Source: Sinotaia quadrata (taxonomy: Eukaryota > Mollusca > Gastropoda > Architaenioglossa > Viviparidae). Taken from it: a stretch of 64,000 nt of DNA. Under the pieces are notes generated by a model. That model worked only from the letters and a program-made list of their open reading frames with translations, made no database searches and was not told the DNA's origin. Below, piece by piece: positions 46,887-59,280 of the stretch (its first letter is position 1; each line of letters begins with the position of its first letter). Made by a program: the position numbers and the translations under genes. The stretch is from NCBI GenBank assembly GCA_028829895.1, contig CM054182.1:14590001-14654000 (forward strand), in the 5' to 3' direction.

Positions 46887-47797
46887 TGAGAGATAATGGA
46901 CTTAGAAATATTTCATGAATTTTTGCTATTGATATGTTATACTTGTGTTTTATGTAGAGATGTATTATGTGAGTAGACTATTGTTTCTACAAATGTTTGA
47001 ACTACGATGCTTATATGTAGTAAGTTAACACTTGACATTATTTTGATATGCTGTATTTATTATGCTGTGAGTGTGTGTGTGTATCTGGCTAATAAATACT
47101 TTTGCAGGAAACCGTAAGTTGAGACTTGCATGTAAGAATGAATGGAGTTTAAAAAGCGATAAACTGGTAACTTAGGTTTGCTCCCTGATTATATTTTTCA
47201 GGGTAAAGCAGCCTTCCTTTTCTCATGTTATTTGAATCTACCTGTTCACTGATTGTAAACCACTACAACTGGGGAAGACACAAAAATCGTCTGCAGCAGT
47301 GTGTATAAGTGTAAAAGAATACACTACACTCCTTTGATGTATCATGGGTAAAGTATGCAGATTACATTGGGCAGTTTCTGGTACAGTGAAGTTACTAGAA
47401 ATTGTACAATCATTGTTCTGCTTGAAGGAACTGACATAGTGAAGAGGGCGCCCAGGTTGGCTTTGAGTGAATAACAATGCATCAGTATTTTTTATGTTTG
47501 CGGAGAGAGAGACGTGTTGACGTGGACAATAGACTTGTGACATTGTTGCAAAAGCACACGACAACGCTTAATCTAGATTATGTAAAAACCTATAACCACT
47601 TATCTCTAATAACTCCATTTCTGTTCTCTGAGAAGAACTATCTTGCAATTTGTATTGACACTATTGTTGAATTGTATTTAGGATATAAAACTGTTTAAAC
47701 AGAAATTATTTGAATGTGGTTTCGTGGAAATATTGATGTGAAGCCACTTAGTTAATGATTGTGATTATTATTAAGTGGCTTTGCGCCACATAGTGTT
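46887..47797 (+). mobile_element. Dispersed repeat family, copy B
   Basis: It aligns with copy A from the GGACTTAGAAATATTTCATG block onward, including AAGTTGAGACTTGCATGTAA and TTTTTCAGGGTAAAGCAGCC. The right end, TATTAAGTGGCTTTGCGCC, resembles the terminus of the right-hand module. It lacks the left third. Confidence 0.75.
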
Positions 47798-47949
47798 TAC
47801 ACTGTTACAAGTCAAACTTGTATAGCAGTCTTAGATTGTGTACAACAGTCAATCATGTGTAAAAGTTGTTACACTAGAGCACGTTAAGCTTGAATAACGT
47901 TGTAACATTGTGCCAAAAGGTTATTCGTATTAATAGTATCAACACTAAA

Positions 47950-48325
47950 TAAGAAGTCATCGATGCATACTACTATTACAGTATATATGGAAGTCAACCA
48001 TGCATACTACTATTACAATATATACAGAAGTCAGCCATGCATACTATTATTACAGTATATATGGAAGTCAGCCATGCATACTACTATTACAGTATATACA
48101 GAAGTCAACCAGGCGTACTACTATTACAGTATATATGGAAGTCGGCCATGCATACTACTATTACAGTATATAGGGAAGTCAACCATGCATACTACTATTA
48201 CAATATATACAGAAGTCAGCCATGCATACTATTATTACAGTATATACAGAAGTCAGCCATGCATACTACTATTAAAGTATATACAGAAGTCAACCAGGCG
48301 TACTACTATTACAGTGTATACAAAA
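47950..48325. repeat. 37 bp tandem array, 10 copies
   Basis: The unit contains CATGCATACTACTATTACAG and TATATACAGAAGTCA. It is highly homogeneous. Confidence 0.93.
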
Positions 48326-49074
48326 GTTAGCACTTGCAGCTCACAGTAGAATGAATGCCATGTTTAATACCGAATCGATGCCAAGAGAAAACGTGTTTTA
48401 AAACATATAACAATCCTAAGTGCCTACTCATGTTCCCTACCATCCTGTGGAAGCTGGAAGAAAAAATATTCAATAGGTTACTGGTTTTCGCTCTTAAGTC
48501 ATAAGTTTGTCCACAACAACAAAATCAATCTCGAGTTCACTCATCTTACGACTCAGTTCTTCAATCTTCTACAGGACTTCCAAACGTTAAGTTGCAAATT
48601 GTTGTAGATACTGATACACTAGTCGATGTATGTGATGTATTACAACTGAACATTTATTTATACAACAATCAGTATACAATTGCATACTTAATTTATGGGC
48701 GCGCTTTCGGCCTAGGCCGTTTTGCTGTCTAGTGTTATCTCCCACCAATTGACCACTGAGCTATCGTGACAACCTGTCCGTGAAGCGAATGGCTATTGAT
48801 TGCCATTGTAAACAAGACAGAATGAATACTCCATTGAAAGTATCACTTCACTGCCAACGACAATATGAGCATGAGAGGGCACTCCAGTGAAAGTATCTGT
48901 AACACAATGCTTGTGACACACTGCTAATGACATACTGCTAGTGACACACTGCTAGTGAAACACTGCTTATGATACACTGCTAGTGACATACTGACGTTTT
49001 CTCCTGAAGTGTTGCGTGATGTAATTTTTTAATAGATCCCACACGAATTATGATGATCAATTAGTACGGGATTG
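48326..49074. other. No gene recognised
   Basis: A short array of ACACTGCTAGTGA words occurs at 48900-48990. The rest is unremarkable intron or intergenic DNA. Confidence 0.4.
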
Positions 49075-49850
49075 GCAATTAATGTTTGTATACAGCACTG
49101 ACTATTTATTCTGCATGGGATTCGCAATTAATGTTTGTATACAGCACTGACTATTTATTCTGCATGGGATTCGCAATTAATGTTTGTATACAGCACTGAC
49201 TATTTATTCTGCATGGGATTCGCAATTAATGTTTGTATACAGCACTGACTATTTATTCTGCATGGGATTCGCAATTAATGTTTGTATACAGCACAGACTA
49301 TTTATTCTGCATGGGATTCGCAATTAATGTTTGTATACAGCACAGACTATTTATTCTGCATGGGATTCGCAATTAATGTTTGTATACAGCACAGACTATT
49401 TATTCTGCATGGGATTCGCAATTAATGTTTGTATACAGCACAGACTATTTATTCTGCATGGGATTCGCAATTAATGTTTGTATACAGCACAGACTATTTA
49501 TTCTGTATAGGACTGACAATTTTTTTATATTACACACTGACGATCAGTTCTGTGCTAGTATTGATGATTAATTATGTACGGGTAGTAATGATTAATTCTA
49601 TATGGGTAGTAACGATTAATTCTGTACGGGTAATAACGATTAATTCCCTATCAGAAATGATTAAATCTGTACGGGTAATAGTGATTAATTCTGTACGGGT
49701 AATAACGATTAATTCTGTAAGGGTAATAACGATTAATTCTGTAAGAGTAATAACGATTAATTCTGTAAGGGTAATAACGATTAATTCTGTAAGGGTAATA
49801 ACGATTAATTCTGTACGGGTACTGACGATTAATTTGTATGGAGACTGAAG
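49075..49850. repeat. Two consecutive tandem arrays (49 bp and 24 bp)
   Basis: Positions 49075-49510 hold nine units with GGGATTCGCAATTAATGTTT and GCACAGACTATTTATTCTGC; the first four have CACTGAC and the rest CACAGAC. Positions 49550-49850 hold about twelve units of 24 bp with AACGATTAATTCTGTACGGG or GTAAGGG. Confidence 0.94.
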
Positions 49851-49929
49851 ATTTATCGTATACAGTCTAGAGGCCACTATAAACTATTGGGATACGGACT
49901 TTTATCAAGTTAACGTACAAATTTTGTAA

Positions 49930-49930
<1 letters not shown>

Positions 49931-49987
<57 letters not shown>
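49931..49987. repeat. CT dinucleotide microsatellite
   Basis: A pure (TC)n run of about 28 repeats. Confidence 0.97.
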
Positions 49988-49992
<5 letters not shown>

Positions 49993-50744
49993 ATACTGAG
50001 AGTAAAATTTTTATATTAGATTTTATTCTCGTTGTCTTCTCCCGACAGGAGAGCGCAGTAGACTTTTCATTCTGGAATGTTCTTGGTCTTAGTTGGTTCT
50101 TGTGGGGTCTTCCTCTCCTCACTATTTTAATGGAGTGGGGTGGTGGTTGATGTTGCATTGGTGTTGGTGATACTTTGGTCGTTCGTCGCTGTTAGTGGAT
50201 AGCTGCCTTGTGTGTCGGGGGACTGTTGTTTTGTTTTTAATTTTTATTTATAAGCTCGTCTCTTGATTTTAGAGTGGATATAGTGCGCTTGTTTCTGGCT
50301 GTGGGTGTGTGTTCTTTAGTGATGCATGCCTACTATTAGTCTGGGTGTAGCAAACTATAAATAGTATATTTTATGAATTATAACTGGATATATTCATTGT
50401 GGTGTATTTGTTGGTGCAGCTATAAATGTTAGTGTCGTGTGCCACATGCAGTCTACTCGCACCCCACAGCTTAGTCAGCATACAGAAACAAGAGATTTGA
50501 TTGGTCATTCACGAGAGAGACAGAGACAGGGTCGCCCTACACAATCACAGATCGACTTGACTGGTCACACACAATAAGTTTACACCGTCCACTTATAACT
50601 GGTAGAATCCTCCCAGGCAGGGTTGCTGAGGATGAGTAACTATGAGGTGATGCGATAGGGGCTAACATTGACACCTTGTATATTGCTGGTAGCACTTATC
50701 CTTTAACCGGAACTGGATCAACCAGGAATCAAGCTTCTGTACTC
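49988..50744. other. No gene recognised
   Basis: This is slightly GC-richer DNA with no supported exon. It contains a GAGAGAGACAGAGACAGG purine patch at 50512-50529. Confidence 0.4.
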
Positions 50745-51700
50745 TCGGGTCAGAGTGTTTTAGGTATGAATCAAGCTTTTGTAAACTCTTGTGTCAAATG
50801 TTTAGGCAGGAATCGAGCTTCTGTAACTCTTGTGTCAGAGTGTTTTAGGCAGGAATCAAGCTTCTGTAACTCTTGTGTCAGAGTGTTTTAGGCAGGAATC
50901 AAGCCTCTGTATGCTCTCATGTCAGAGTGTTTTAGACCAGAATCAAGCTTCTGTAACTCTTGTATCAGAGTGTTTTAGGCCGGAATCAAGGTTCTGTAAT
51001 TCTTGTGTCAGAGTGTTTTAGGCAGTTCTGTATAATCTTGTGTCCATAACCCTCGTGTCAGTTTCAGTAACAAAGTATCTCGAGCTGAGAAACCTGTCAG
51101 ACAATTGCAGTTGCATAGCGTGCTGTTATTCCTTGCTAAGCTATGCTATACTAAAGAGTGCAATAATGTTGATGACTGTTAGAAACGAAGGTTGCTGACC
51201 AGTGTAATTTCTATTAGACAATAATGTTGATGACTGTTAGAAACGAAGGCTGCTGACCAGTGTAATTTCTATTAGACAACAGTTGGTGACTGTTCTAATC
51301 TCCTTAGACAAATCAGATTGATGATTTTGTAATTCCCATTAGACAATGAAATTGGTGATATTGTAATTTCCATTAGGCAATAAGATTGGTGATTTCGTAA
51401 ATTCCTTTAGACAATGAGATTTTTGATTTTGTCATTTCCGTTAGACAATGAGATTCATGATTAAGTAATTTCCATTAGACAATAAGATTGGTGATTTTGT
51501 AATTTCCATTAGGCACAGATTCATGATTGTTGTAATGTCCATTAACAAGGAGACTAATGATTGTTGTAATGTCCATTAACAAGAAGATTGATGACTGCTG
51601 TAATGCCCATTAGACAAAGAGGTGGACGACTGCTCTAATGCCCGTTAGACAAAGAGGTGGACAACTGCTGTAATGCCCATTAGACAAAGAGGTGGACGAC
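50745..51700. repeat. 43 bp array and degenerate ~36 bp array
   Basis: Positions 50745-51030 hold seven units with GTCAGAGTGTTTTAGGCAGG and AATCAAGCTTCTGTAACTCT. Positions 51165-51285 hold two copies of a ~65 bp block. Positions 51290-51700 hold about eleven units with TAATTTCCATTAGACAA. Confidence 0.87.
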
Positions 51701-51989
51701 CTGGGAAGTCTTTACTTTAAAATCTGGTGTTTGCCAAGAGACCTGGACAGGAATCGTTTGAAAAGAAAACAGCGCGAGCCTAAAACTTAAAAGCCCATAA
51801 AAATCTTAAAGGATTTTCAAACTCTCCGTTTCTTTACAAATAGAATCCTTGTCTTTTCTTTCTTTGAAACATCGATAAGCTGACAACATCAGCCGGGTCA
51901 AAGGGCACAGACTCACCATCCCGAATGCGCATGATTTACAACATAAATCTATTGGTGTATTGGAGATAACGTGCAGAACAAAAATTGTT

Positions 51990-53640
51990 TTAATGGCTAG
52001 AAAGTGACGTTTTTGAACATTGAACAGCTATCGTTTTGTGTATAGAGTGACGTTTTGTACAGAAAGTAGCATACTGAGCAGAGTTCTGTGAAGAGAAAGT
52101 GACGTTTTGTACATAAATAACATATTGAACATCTATACAAACTGTGCATAAAAAAACTATATTTGGTGCAGAAATAATATATTGAAAACCTTTAGTTTTG
52201 TGTATAGAAAGTGTGACGTTAGGTACAGAAATAGCACATTGAATACCTTTAGTTTTGTGTATAGAAAGTGACGTTAGGTACAGAAATAGCACATCGAATA
52301 CCTTTAGTTTTGTGTATAGAAAGTGACGTTAGGTACAGAAATAGCACATTGAATACCTTTGGTTTTGTGTATAGAAAGTGACGTTAGGTACAGAAATAGC
52401 ACATTGAATATCTTTGGTTTTGATTAAAGACGTGATGCATTAGAGAGACGATGAACTTTAAACACTTATGTATTTGCATATTAGGCCGCAAGTGGCGTTT
52501 TGTACAGAACATATACCTATATCGCACATCTATAGAGTTTTGGTGTCAGCAAGTGACGTTTTGTACAGAACATATACCTATATCGCACATCTATAGAGTT
52601 TTGGTGTCAGAAAGTGGCGTTTTGTACATATACCTGTATCGCACATCTATAGAGTTTTGGTGTCAGAAAGTGGCGTTTTGTACATATACCTGTATCGCAC
52701 ATCTATAGAGTTTTGGTGTCAGAAAGTGGCGTTTTGTACAGAACATATACCTATATCGCACATCTATAGAGTTTTGGTGTCAGAAAGTGGCGTTTTGTAC
52801 AGAACATATACCTATAACGCACATCTATAGAGTTTTGGTGTCAGAAAGTGGCGTTTTGTACATATACCTGTATCGCACATCTATAGAGTTTTGGTGTCAG
52901 AAAGTGACGTTTTGTACATATACCTATAACGCACATCTATAGAGTTTTGGTGTCAGAAAGTGACGTTTTGTACATATACCTATAACGCACATCTATAGAG
53001 TTTTGGTGTCAGAAAGTGGCGTTTTGTACATATACCTATAACGCACATCTATAGAGTTTTGGTGTCAGAAAGTGACGTTTTGTACATATACCTATAACGC
53101 ACATCTATAGAGTTTTGGTGTCAGAAAGTGGCGTTTTGTACAGAACATATACCTATATCGCACATCCATAAAGTTTTTAAAGCAGGTATACCCATATTGC
53201 ATACCTATTAAGATTTTAACTACTGTATCGTTTTGTATAGCAAGAATACTTATATCGCACACCTATATATAGAGATTTTTGGCCAGAAAGTGGCGTTTTA
53301 TCTGAAAGTATACCTTTATTGCACATCTATATGGCTTTTGGCCAGAAAGTAGCGTTTTGTACAGCAAGTATACCTGTATTGTATATCTATACAGATTTTG
53401 TACAGCAAGTAATATTTAAGTTTTGTACAACAAGTAACATTTAAGTTTTGTACAAGTAATATTTAAGTAGTTTTATACGTCACATTTAAGTTTTGTACAG
53501 CAAGTAACATTTAGGTTTTGTAAAAAGCAACAAGATTTGTGCTGCAAGTCGCATTTTAAGATTTGTACAGAAAGTCACATATAAGTTTTGTACAAGTCAC
53601 ATATAAGCGTTGTACAACAAGTAAGATTTAAACACTTATA
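51990..53640. repeat. Long ~56 bp minisatellite block with two subfamilies
   Basis: Positions 51990-52440 hold units with AGTTTTGTGTATAGAAAGTG and ACGTTAGGTACAGAAATAGC. Positions 52490-53170 hold about twelve units with GCACATCTATAGAGTTTTGG and TGTCAGAAAGTGGCGTTTTG; some carry an extra five bases (ACAGAACATATACC instead of ACATATACC). Units past 53170 decay progressively. Both halves share AAAGTGACGTT, so they are related. Confidence 0.92.
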
Positions 53641-53689
53641 GTAAATGAGCAAGAGTGGTTGAACTGAGTTAAGCCTATTGAAATTTAGT

Positions 53690-55225
53690 TGTTGGTTTTA
53701 TTCCGAACCGAAACATTATCCCCATTTATTTCTAGGTTTTCCCCACTAACTACTGCGATTTGACTTTTTGACCATTTATTTCTAGAATTGCTCTACTAGC
53801 CATTGCATTTTTACTTTTAGACTTATTTATTGTAGACCTACCCTGTTAACTATTGTATTTTTACTTTTAGACTTATTTATTGTAGACCTACCCCACTAAC
53901 TATTAGCCATCGGAAGCAATTAAACATTAGCACCGTACACAATGACTATTTGATAGACTGTAACAGATAAAACGGTACATACATTTAGCAGAAACTTATG
54001 AACACCATAGAGAAGTATGCACACGCATCTAACCCATATGCAGACATATAGAGATAAAATAATGTGGATATATGCATACATATAGAGATAACACACTTTA
54101 GAGCAATCCATACGTATATAGATATAACACTGTAGAGATATGCGTACACATATATACATATATCACAGCGTAGAGATAAGCATACACATATAGACATAAC
54201 ACATTGTACAGATATGTATACACATATAGAGATAACACATTGTACAAGATATCCATACACATATAGATATAACACTGTATAGATATTCACATACATATAG
54301 AGGTAAACACCCTGTAGAGGTATGCATACACATATAGAGATAACAAACTGTAGAGGTATGCATACACATACAGAGATAACAAACTGTAGAGATATGCATA
54401 CACATACAGATATAACAAACTGTAGAGATATGCATACACATATATACAAATGTCACAGTGTAGAGATATGCATACATATATTCAGATAACACATTGTAAA
54501 GATATGAAGCACATATAGAGATAACACAATTTATAGAGATTCATACACATAGAGGGATAACACATTGTAGAGATAAGCATACATATGGAGAGATAATACA
54601 CTGTACTGATATGCTTACACACATAGACAAAAGATATTGTACAAATATGCATACACATCATACACATATAGAGATACACAATTTACAGATATGCAGCCGC
54701 ATACAGAGATACACAATGTACAGATTTGCATACGCATGAGGAGTAACAATTATACAGAAATGCACACACTTACTGAGGTAAGATTTTACAATTGCAGAGA
54801 TTTCAGAGGTAATATTATACAGACGTATGCATAGACAGAGATTACAAGTGTACAGACATGCATAAATATACAGAGATAACAAGTGTACAGATATGCATAT
54901 ACATACAGGGTTAACAATTGTACAGATCATACACCTACAGAGGTAACATAGTAAAAGCGTGATTATACCTACAGAGGTAAGAAGTGTACAGACATGCATA
55001 CACAAAACGTAACAATTGTACTGACATGCATACACATAAAGTGGTAACAATTATACAAGCTTGCATATACCTATAGAGGTACTATTGTGTAGACACGCAC
55101 ACACATACAAGGGTAGTACGTTGAGAAAACACGCTCGTATACTCACATTCATGCACTCACGCAAGTACACATAATTCTGCACTCACACACACGCACGCAC
55201 ACACACACACGCACGCACACAACAC
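53690..55225. repeat. Degenerate arrays ending in CA microsatellites
   Basis: Positions 53690-53905 hold four units of ~55 bp with TATTTCTAGA/TATTGTAGACCTACC. Positions 53990-55120 hold about thirty diverged units of 35-38 bp with GATATGCATACACATATAGA and GATAACACATTGTA. Positions 55180-55225 hold ACGC/CA runs. Several spurious frames cross this block. Confidence 0.82.
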
Positions 55226-55589
55226 ACACAAAAAGCTCTCTTTCTAATACGACGTTCATAATCTTGCAAAACTTGTTTTGGAACCGGCGTTAGCTGGGAA
55301 ACAGTGGAAGTTAGGAAATGTTTGACAGTCATTATCAATCATTGTGTCGTGTGACTGACTCTTATTACAATACATTTAAAGGAATATATAAATATAAACT
55401 TTCAATAAACGCTTCTTTCTTCTCTTACCCTGTTTCAGTTCTTTAGTAAACAATTAAGACTTTAAATCGCACCTGGTAACGCAGCTATCTGCTTCCAGTG
55501 GGGGGGGGGGGGAGGAGTTTGCTCGTTGTCTATCATCTACACATACTACAGTCAGAGCAATAAATGAAATATGTATGCTGGTTAGGCAC

Positions 55590-56230
55590 TATTATTAGTG
55601 TTATGGGCAATAAAGATGTTTAAAGATAGAAACCGCTATTAGTCTTGCAGGCATTAAAGGTGATTGATACCTGTTAATGTGTTACAGGAAATAAATATCT
55701 TTGCTACTTAGATACTACTGTAATTCATATAGGCAATAAAGGTATCTGATGCCTCTGTTAATGTTACAGGCAATAAAGGTTATCTGATGCCTCTGTTAAT
55801 GTTACAGGCAATAAAGGTTATCTGATGCCTCTGTTAATGTTACAGGCAATAAAGGTTATCTGATGCCTCTGTTAATGTTACAGGCAATAAAGGTTATCTG
55901 ATGCCTATGTTAATTTTACAGGCAATAAAGGTATATGATGCCTCTGTTAATGTTACAGGCAATAAGGGTATCTGATGCCTCTGTTAATTTTACAGGCAAT
56001 AAGGGTATCTGATGCCTCTGTTAATTTTACAGGCAATAAGGGTATATGATGCCTCTGTTAATTTTACAGGCAATAAAGGTATATGGTGCCTCTGTTAATG
56101 TTACAGGCAATAAAGGTATATGGTGCCTCTGTTAATGTTACAGGCAATAAAGGTTATCTGATGCCTATGTTAATTTTACAGGCAATAAAGGTATATGGTG
56201 CCTCTATTAATGTTACAGGAAATAAAAGAT
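55590..56230. repeat. 37 bp tandem array, ~15 copies
   Basis: The unit contains GGCAATAAAGGTATCTGATG and CCTCTGTTAATGTTACA. It has internal subfamilies (TATATGG and TTATCTGATG) arranged in blocks. Confidence 0.93.
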
Positions 56231-56389
56231 ATTTAAAGATACTACTGTGAGTTTTACGGGCCACAAAGATGTCTTCCAGTTAGTAAATAATACTACATGT
56301 ATTTGTTTAAGAGCAATAAAAGTGTCCCATAGTAGACTACTGCTGCTAGTGTTTTGGACAAAAAGGTGTCTGCTAGTTAACATTTGCAT

Positions 56390-56725
56390 GTACAACAGCT
56401 AGTATTACAGGCAAAAAGGGTGTATTCTTGTTAACAATTAAATGTACTATAACTAGTATTATAGGCAAAAATGGTGTATTCTTGTTAACAATTAAATGTA
56501 CTATTACTAGTATTACAGGCAAAAAGGGGTGTATTCTTGTTAACAATTAAATGTACTATTAGTAGTATTACAGGCAAAAAGGGTGTATTCTTGTTAACAA
56601 TTAAATGTACTATTACTAGTATTACAGGCAAAAATGGTGTATTCTTGTTAACAATTAAATGTACTATTACTAGTATTACAGGCAAAAAGGGTGTATTCTT
56701 GTTAACAATTAAATGTTAAACTTCG
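56390..56725. repeat. 54 bp tandem array, 6 copies
   Basis: The unit contains AAAGGGTGTATTCTTGTTAA and AATTAAATGTACTATTACTA. It is nearly perfect and again a multiple of three, giving spurious frames. Confidence 0.94.
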
Positions 56726-56770
56726 ACAATTTAAGTCTAGAAATAGGGATAGACAAGTTTGCTCCGCCAC
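56726..56770 (-). mobile_element. Terminal fragment of the dispersed family
   Basis: AATAGGGATAGACAAGTTTG followed by CTCCGCCAC is the inverted left terminus of the family. Only about 45 bases remain, abutting the 54 bp array. Confidence 0.6.
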
Positions 56771-56829
56771 AAAATGTTTCAAAGCGATAATTTCATTTAA
56801 TGCAGAAAATCGTTTGGTGTTGATCTTAT

Positions 56830-57446
56830 AAAACCAGTGACGATAATGTATTCCAGTAGAGATGTGCTATTTTAGTAGTGATAATGTATTTTAGTGGTGA
56901 TGTGCTATTTTAGTAGTGATAATGTATTTCAGTGGTGATGTGCTATTTTAGTAGTGATAATGTATTTCAGTGGTGATGTGCTATTTTAGTAGTGATAATA
57001 TATTTCAGTGGTGATATGCTATTTTAGTAGTGATAATGTATTTCAATGATGATATTTTATTGTTCATAATTTCGGCTGCAGTGTGTTTAATAGTGGTGTA
57101 GATTATTAATAATAAAGGTATCTCAGTAGCGATGTGTTTAATTGTGATGTATTTGATTGGTGATGTGTTTCAGTGGTTATGTGTTTAATGGTGATGTATT
57201 TGACTGGTGATAGTGTGTTTCAAATATGATATATTTGTGATGTATTTGAGTGGTGATAACGTGTTTCGAATATGATGTATTTATTTGACTGGTGATAACG
57301 TGTTTCAAATATGATGTATTTGTGATGTATTTGATTGGTGATAACGTGTTTCAAATATGATGTATTTATGATGTATTTGATTGGTAATAACGTGTTTCAA
57401 ATATGATGTATTTGTGATGTATTTGATTGGTGATGACGTGTTTCAG
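56830..57446 (+). repeat. Two arrays leading into a splice acceptor, containing copies of it
   Basis: Positions 56830-57055 hold five units of 38 bp with TTTTAGTAGTGATAATGTAT and TTCAGTGGTGATGTGCTA. Positions 57060-57446 hold ~46 bp units with GGTGATAACGTGTTTCAAAT. At 57124-57135 TCAGTAGCGATG repeats the real acceptor plus start codon at 57443-57454 base for base. Confidence 0.88.
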
Positions 57447-57558
57447 TAGCGATGACACAGGCATTGGATTCTGACTTAGTTGGAGTAGTAGCAGCCGCTG
57501 TTGTAGTTGGCGTACTTCTCATCATAATCATCGCTGTTCTGGCTTATTATTGCTTCAG
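57447..57558 (+). CDS. Membrane-protein gene, transmembrane exon
   Basis: The acceptor is GTGTTTCAG at 57446 and the donor GTATGT at 57559. ATG 57452 opens 35 codons plus two bases. It carries the whole transmembrane helix. The coding composition contrasts with the AT-rich repeats on both sides. Confidence 0.72.
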
Positions 57559-58791
57559 GTATGTCTTACCATGCATCACTTCATGTTATCTCTATGTCAT
57601 TGGTAAATGTTTGTTAGCCTATTCTATTGGTAAACTACTTGCTTTTTCTACTCTCTTGGTTAGCCTACTCCATTGGTAACCTACTTGCTTTTTCTACTCT
57701 CCTGGTTAGCCTACTCCATTGGTAAACTACTTGCTTTTTCTACTCTCCTGGTTAGCCTACTCCATTGGTAAACTACTTACTTTTTCTACTCTCTTGGTTA
57801 GCCTACTCCATTGGTAAACTACTTGCTTTTTCTACTCTCTTGGTTAGCTATTTGTTGTCTCTACTCTATTATTAAACGCCATTTGATTAAACCGTTTCCT
57901 TCATATCTCTACACTATTTGCAAATGCCATTCCAGTACATAGTTTCCACAAATATCATTCTAATATATTATTTGTATCATTTCAATATGCCAGTTACAAA
58001 TGTTATCTCTCTAACCTATATGTAAATATATTTCTCTCCATTTCTTAAAATCTTTCCAACTCATATATAAATATCATTTCTCTCCATTTCTTCAAATCTT
58101 TTCAATATAATTTTTCTCCATTTCTCCACAATCTCCCTCAAGCATTTATAAATTATTCTATTGTATTTCAAACGTCTGTCAACACTAACTGTAAAAGAAA
58201 TGTCATTGTACTATAGTGTCTCTATTATATGCCTAAACTATTTTAAATTTTCTTTCTTGTATTTGCCTTTAATATCGGACATCTTTCTGCACTTAATACC
58301 TGGGCCATTTTACTACTCTGTTTCTGTCATCTGTCTAAACTTAATATCTATGCCATTTTATTACTCTGTTTCTGTCATCTGTCTAAACTTAATATCTATG
58401 CCATTTTATTACTCTGTTTCTGTCATCTGTCTAAACTTAATATCTATGCCATTTTATTACTCTGTTTCTGTCATCTGTCTAAACTTAATATCTATGTCAT
58501 TTTACTACTTTATTTCGAGTATCTTTCTACACCATTACTAAATGCAATTCTGCTAACGTTTTTTTTTTTTATAACAAATTTGCCTGTCTGTAAAAGCTTG
58601 ATCAGAAGCAATCTAGTTTTCTAATGTTTCGAATCTTGCATTGTCTCAGTTCTCTCTCTACACAGTTTTAAATATAATTCCGTCTGCATGCCTGTCTCTC
58701 TCCATAAATATATATACAGACACAAATCTACAATCTCACATACCTAGATAGTTAAATGGGTGGGTAGATGTACGGACAGCTATATGCTTTT

Positions 58792-58852
<61 letters not shown>

Positions 58853-59244
58853 ACTTCTTGTCTCTTTCTCTCTATCACTGTCTTTCTATTTCTCACTATA
58901 TCAATTCGTCTCTCACTTATCTGTCCCTCCTTAATCTGTCCCTCCTTCCTTCTCATTCTCTCACAGGTATTTCTACATGTCATATATGTAATTATAGTTA
59001 CACACGTCATACATGTAATTATAGTTACACACGTCATACGTGTATTTATAGTTACACACATAATTCATACATGTATTTATAGTTACACACTTCATACAAT
59101 TATTTATAGTTACACACGTCATTATGTATTTATTGTTACACACGTCATGCATATATAGAGAGGTCGTCTGCAAGTGTAACATGTTTAGAGAGAAATTAAT
59201 AATTTGTTATCAAGCATGCAAGTGAATACAGAGAAACATACACA

Positions 59245-59280
<36 letters not shown>

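Noticed and set aside
53920..55050. Several Cys/Tyr-rich frames of 79-154 codons on the minus strand
   Set aside because: They are produced by the ~36 bp ATATGCATAC-type array; repeated MYICVCI-like readings are not a gene.
58760..59158. 132-codon frame with long Leu/Ser run
   Set aside because: It crosses a CT microsatellite and a 27 bp array. It is low complexity only.
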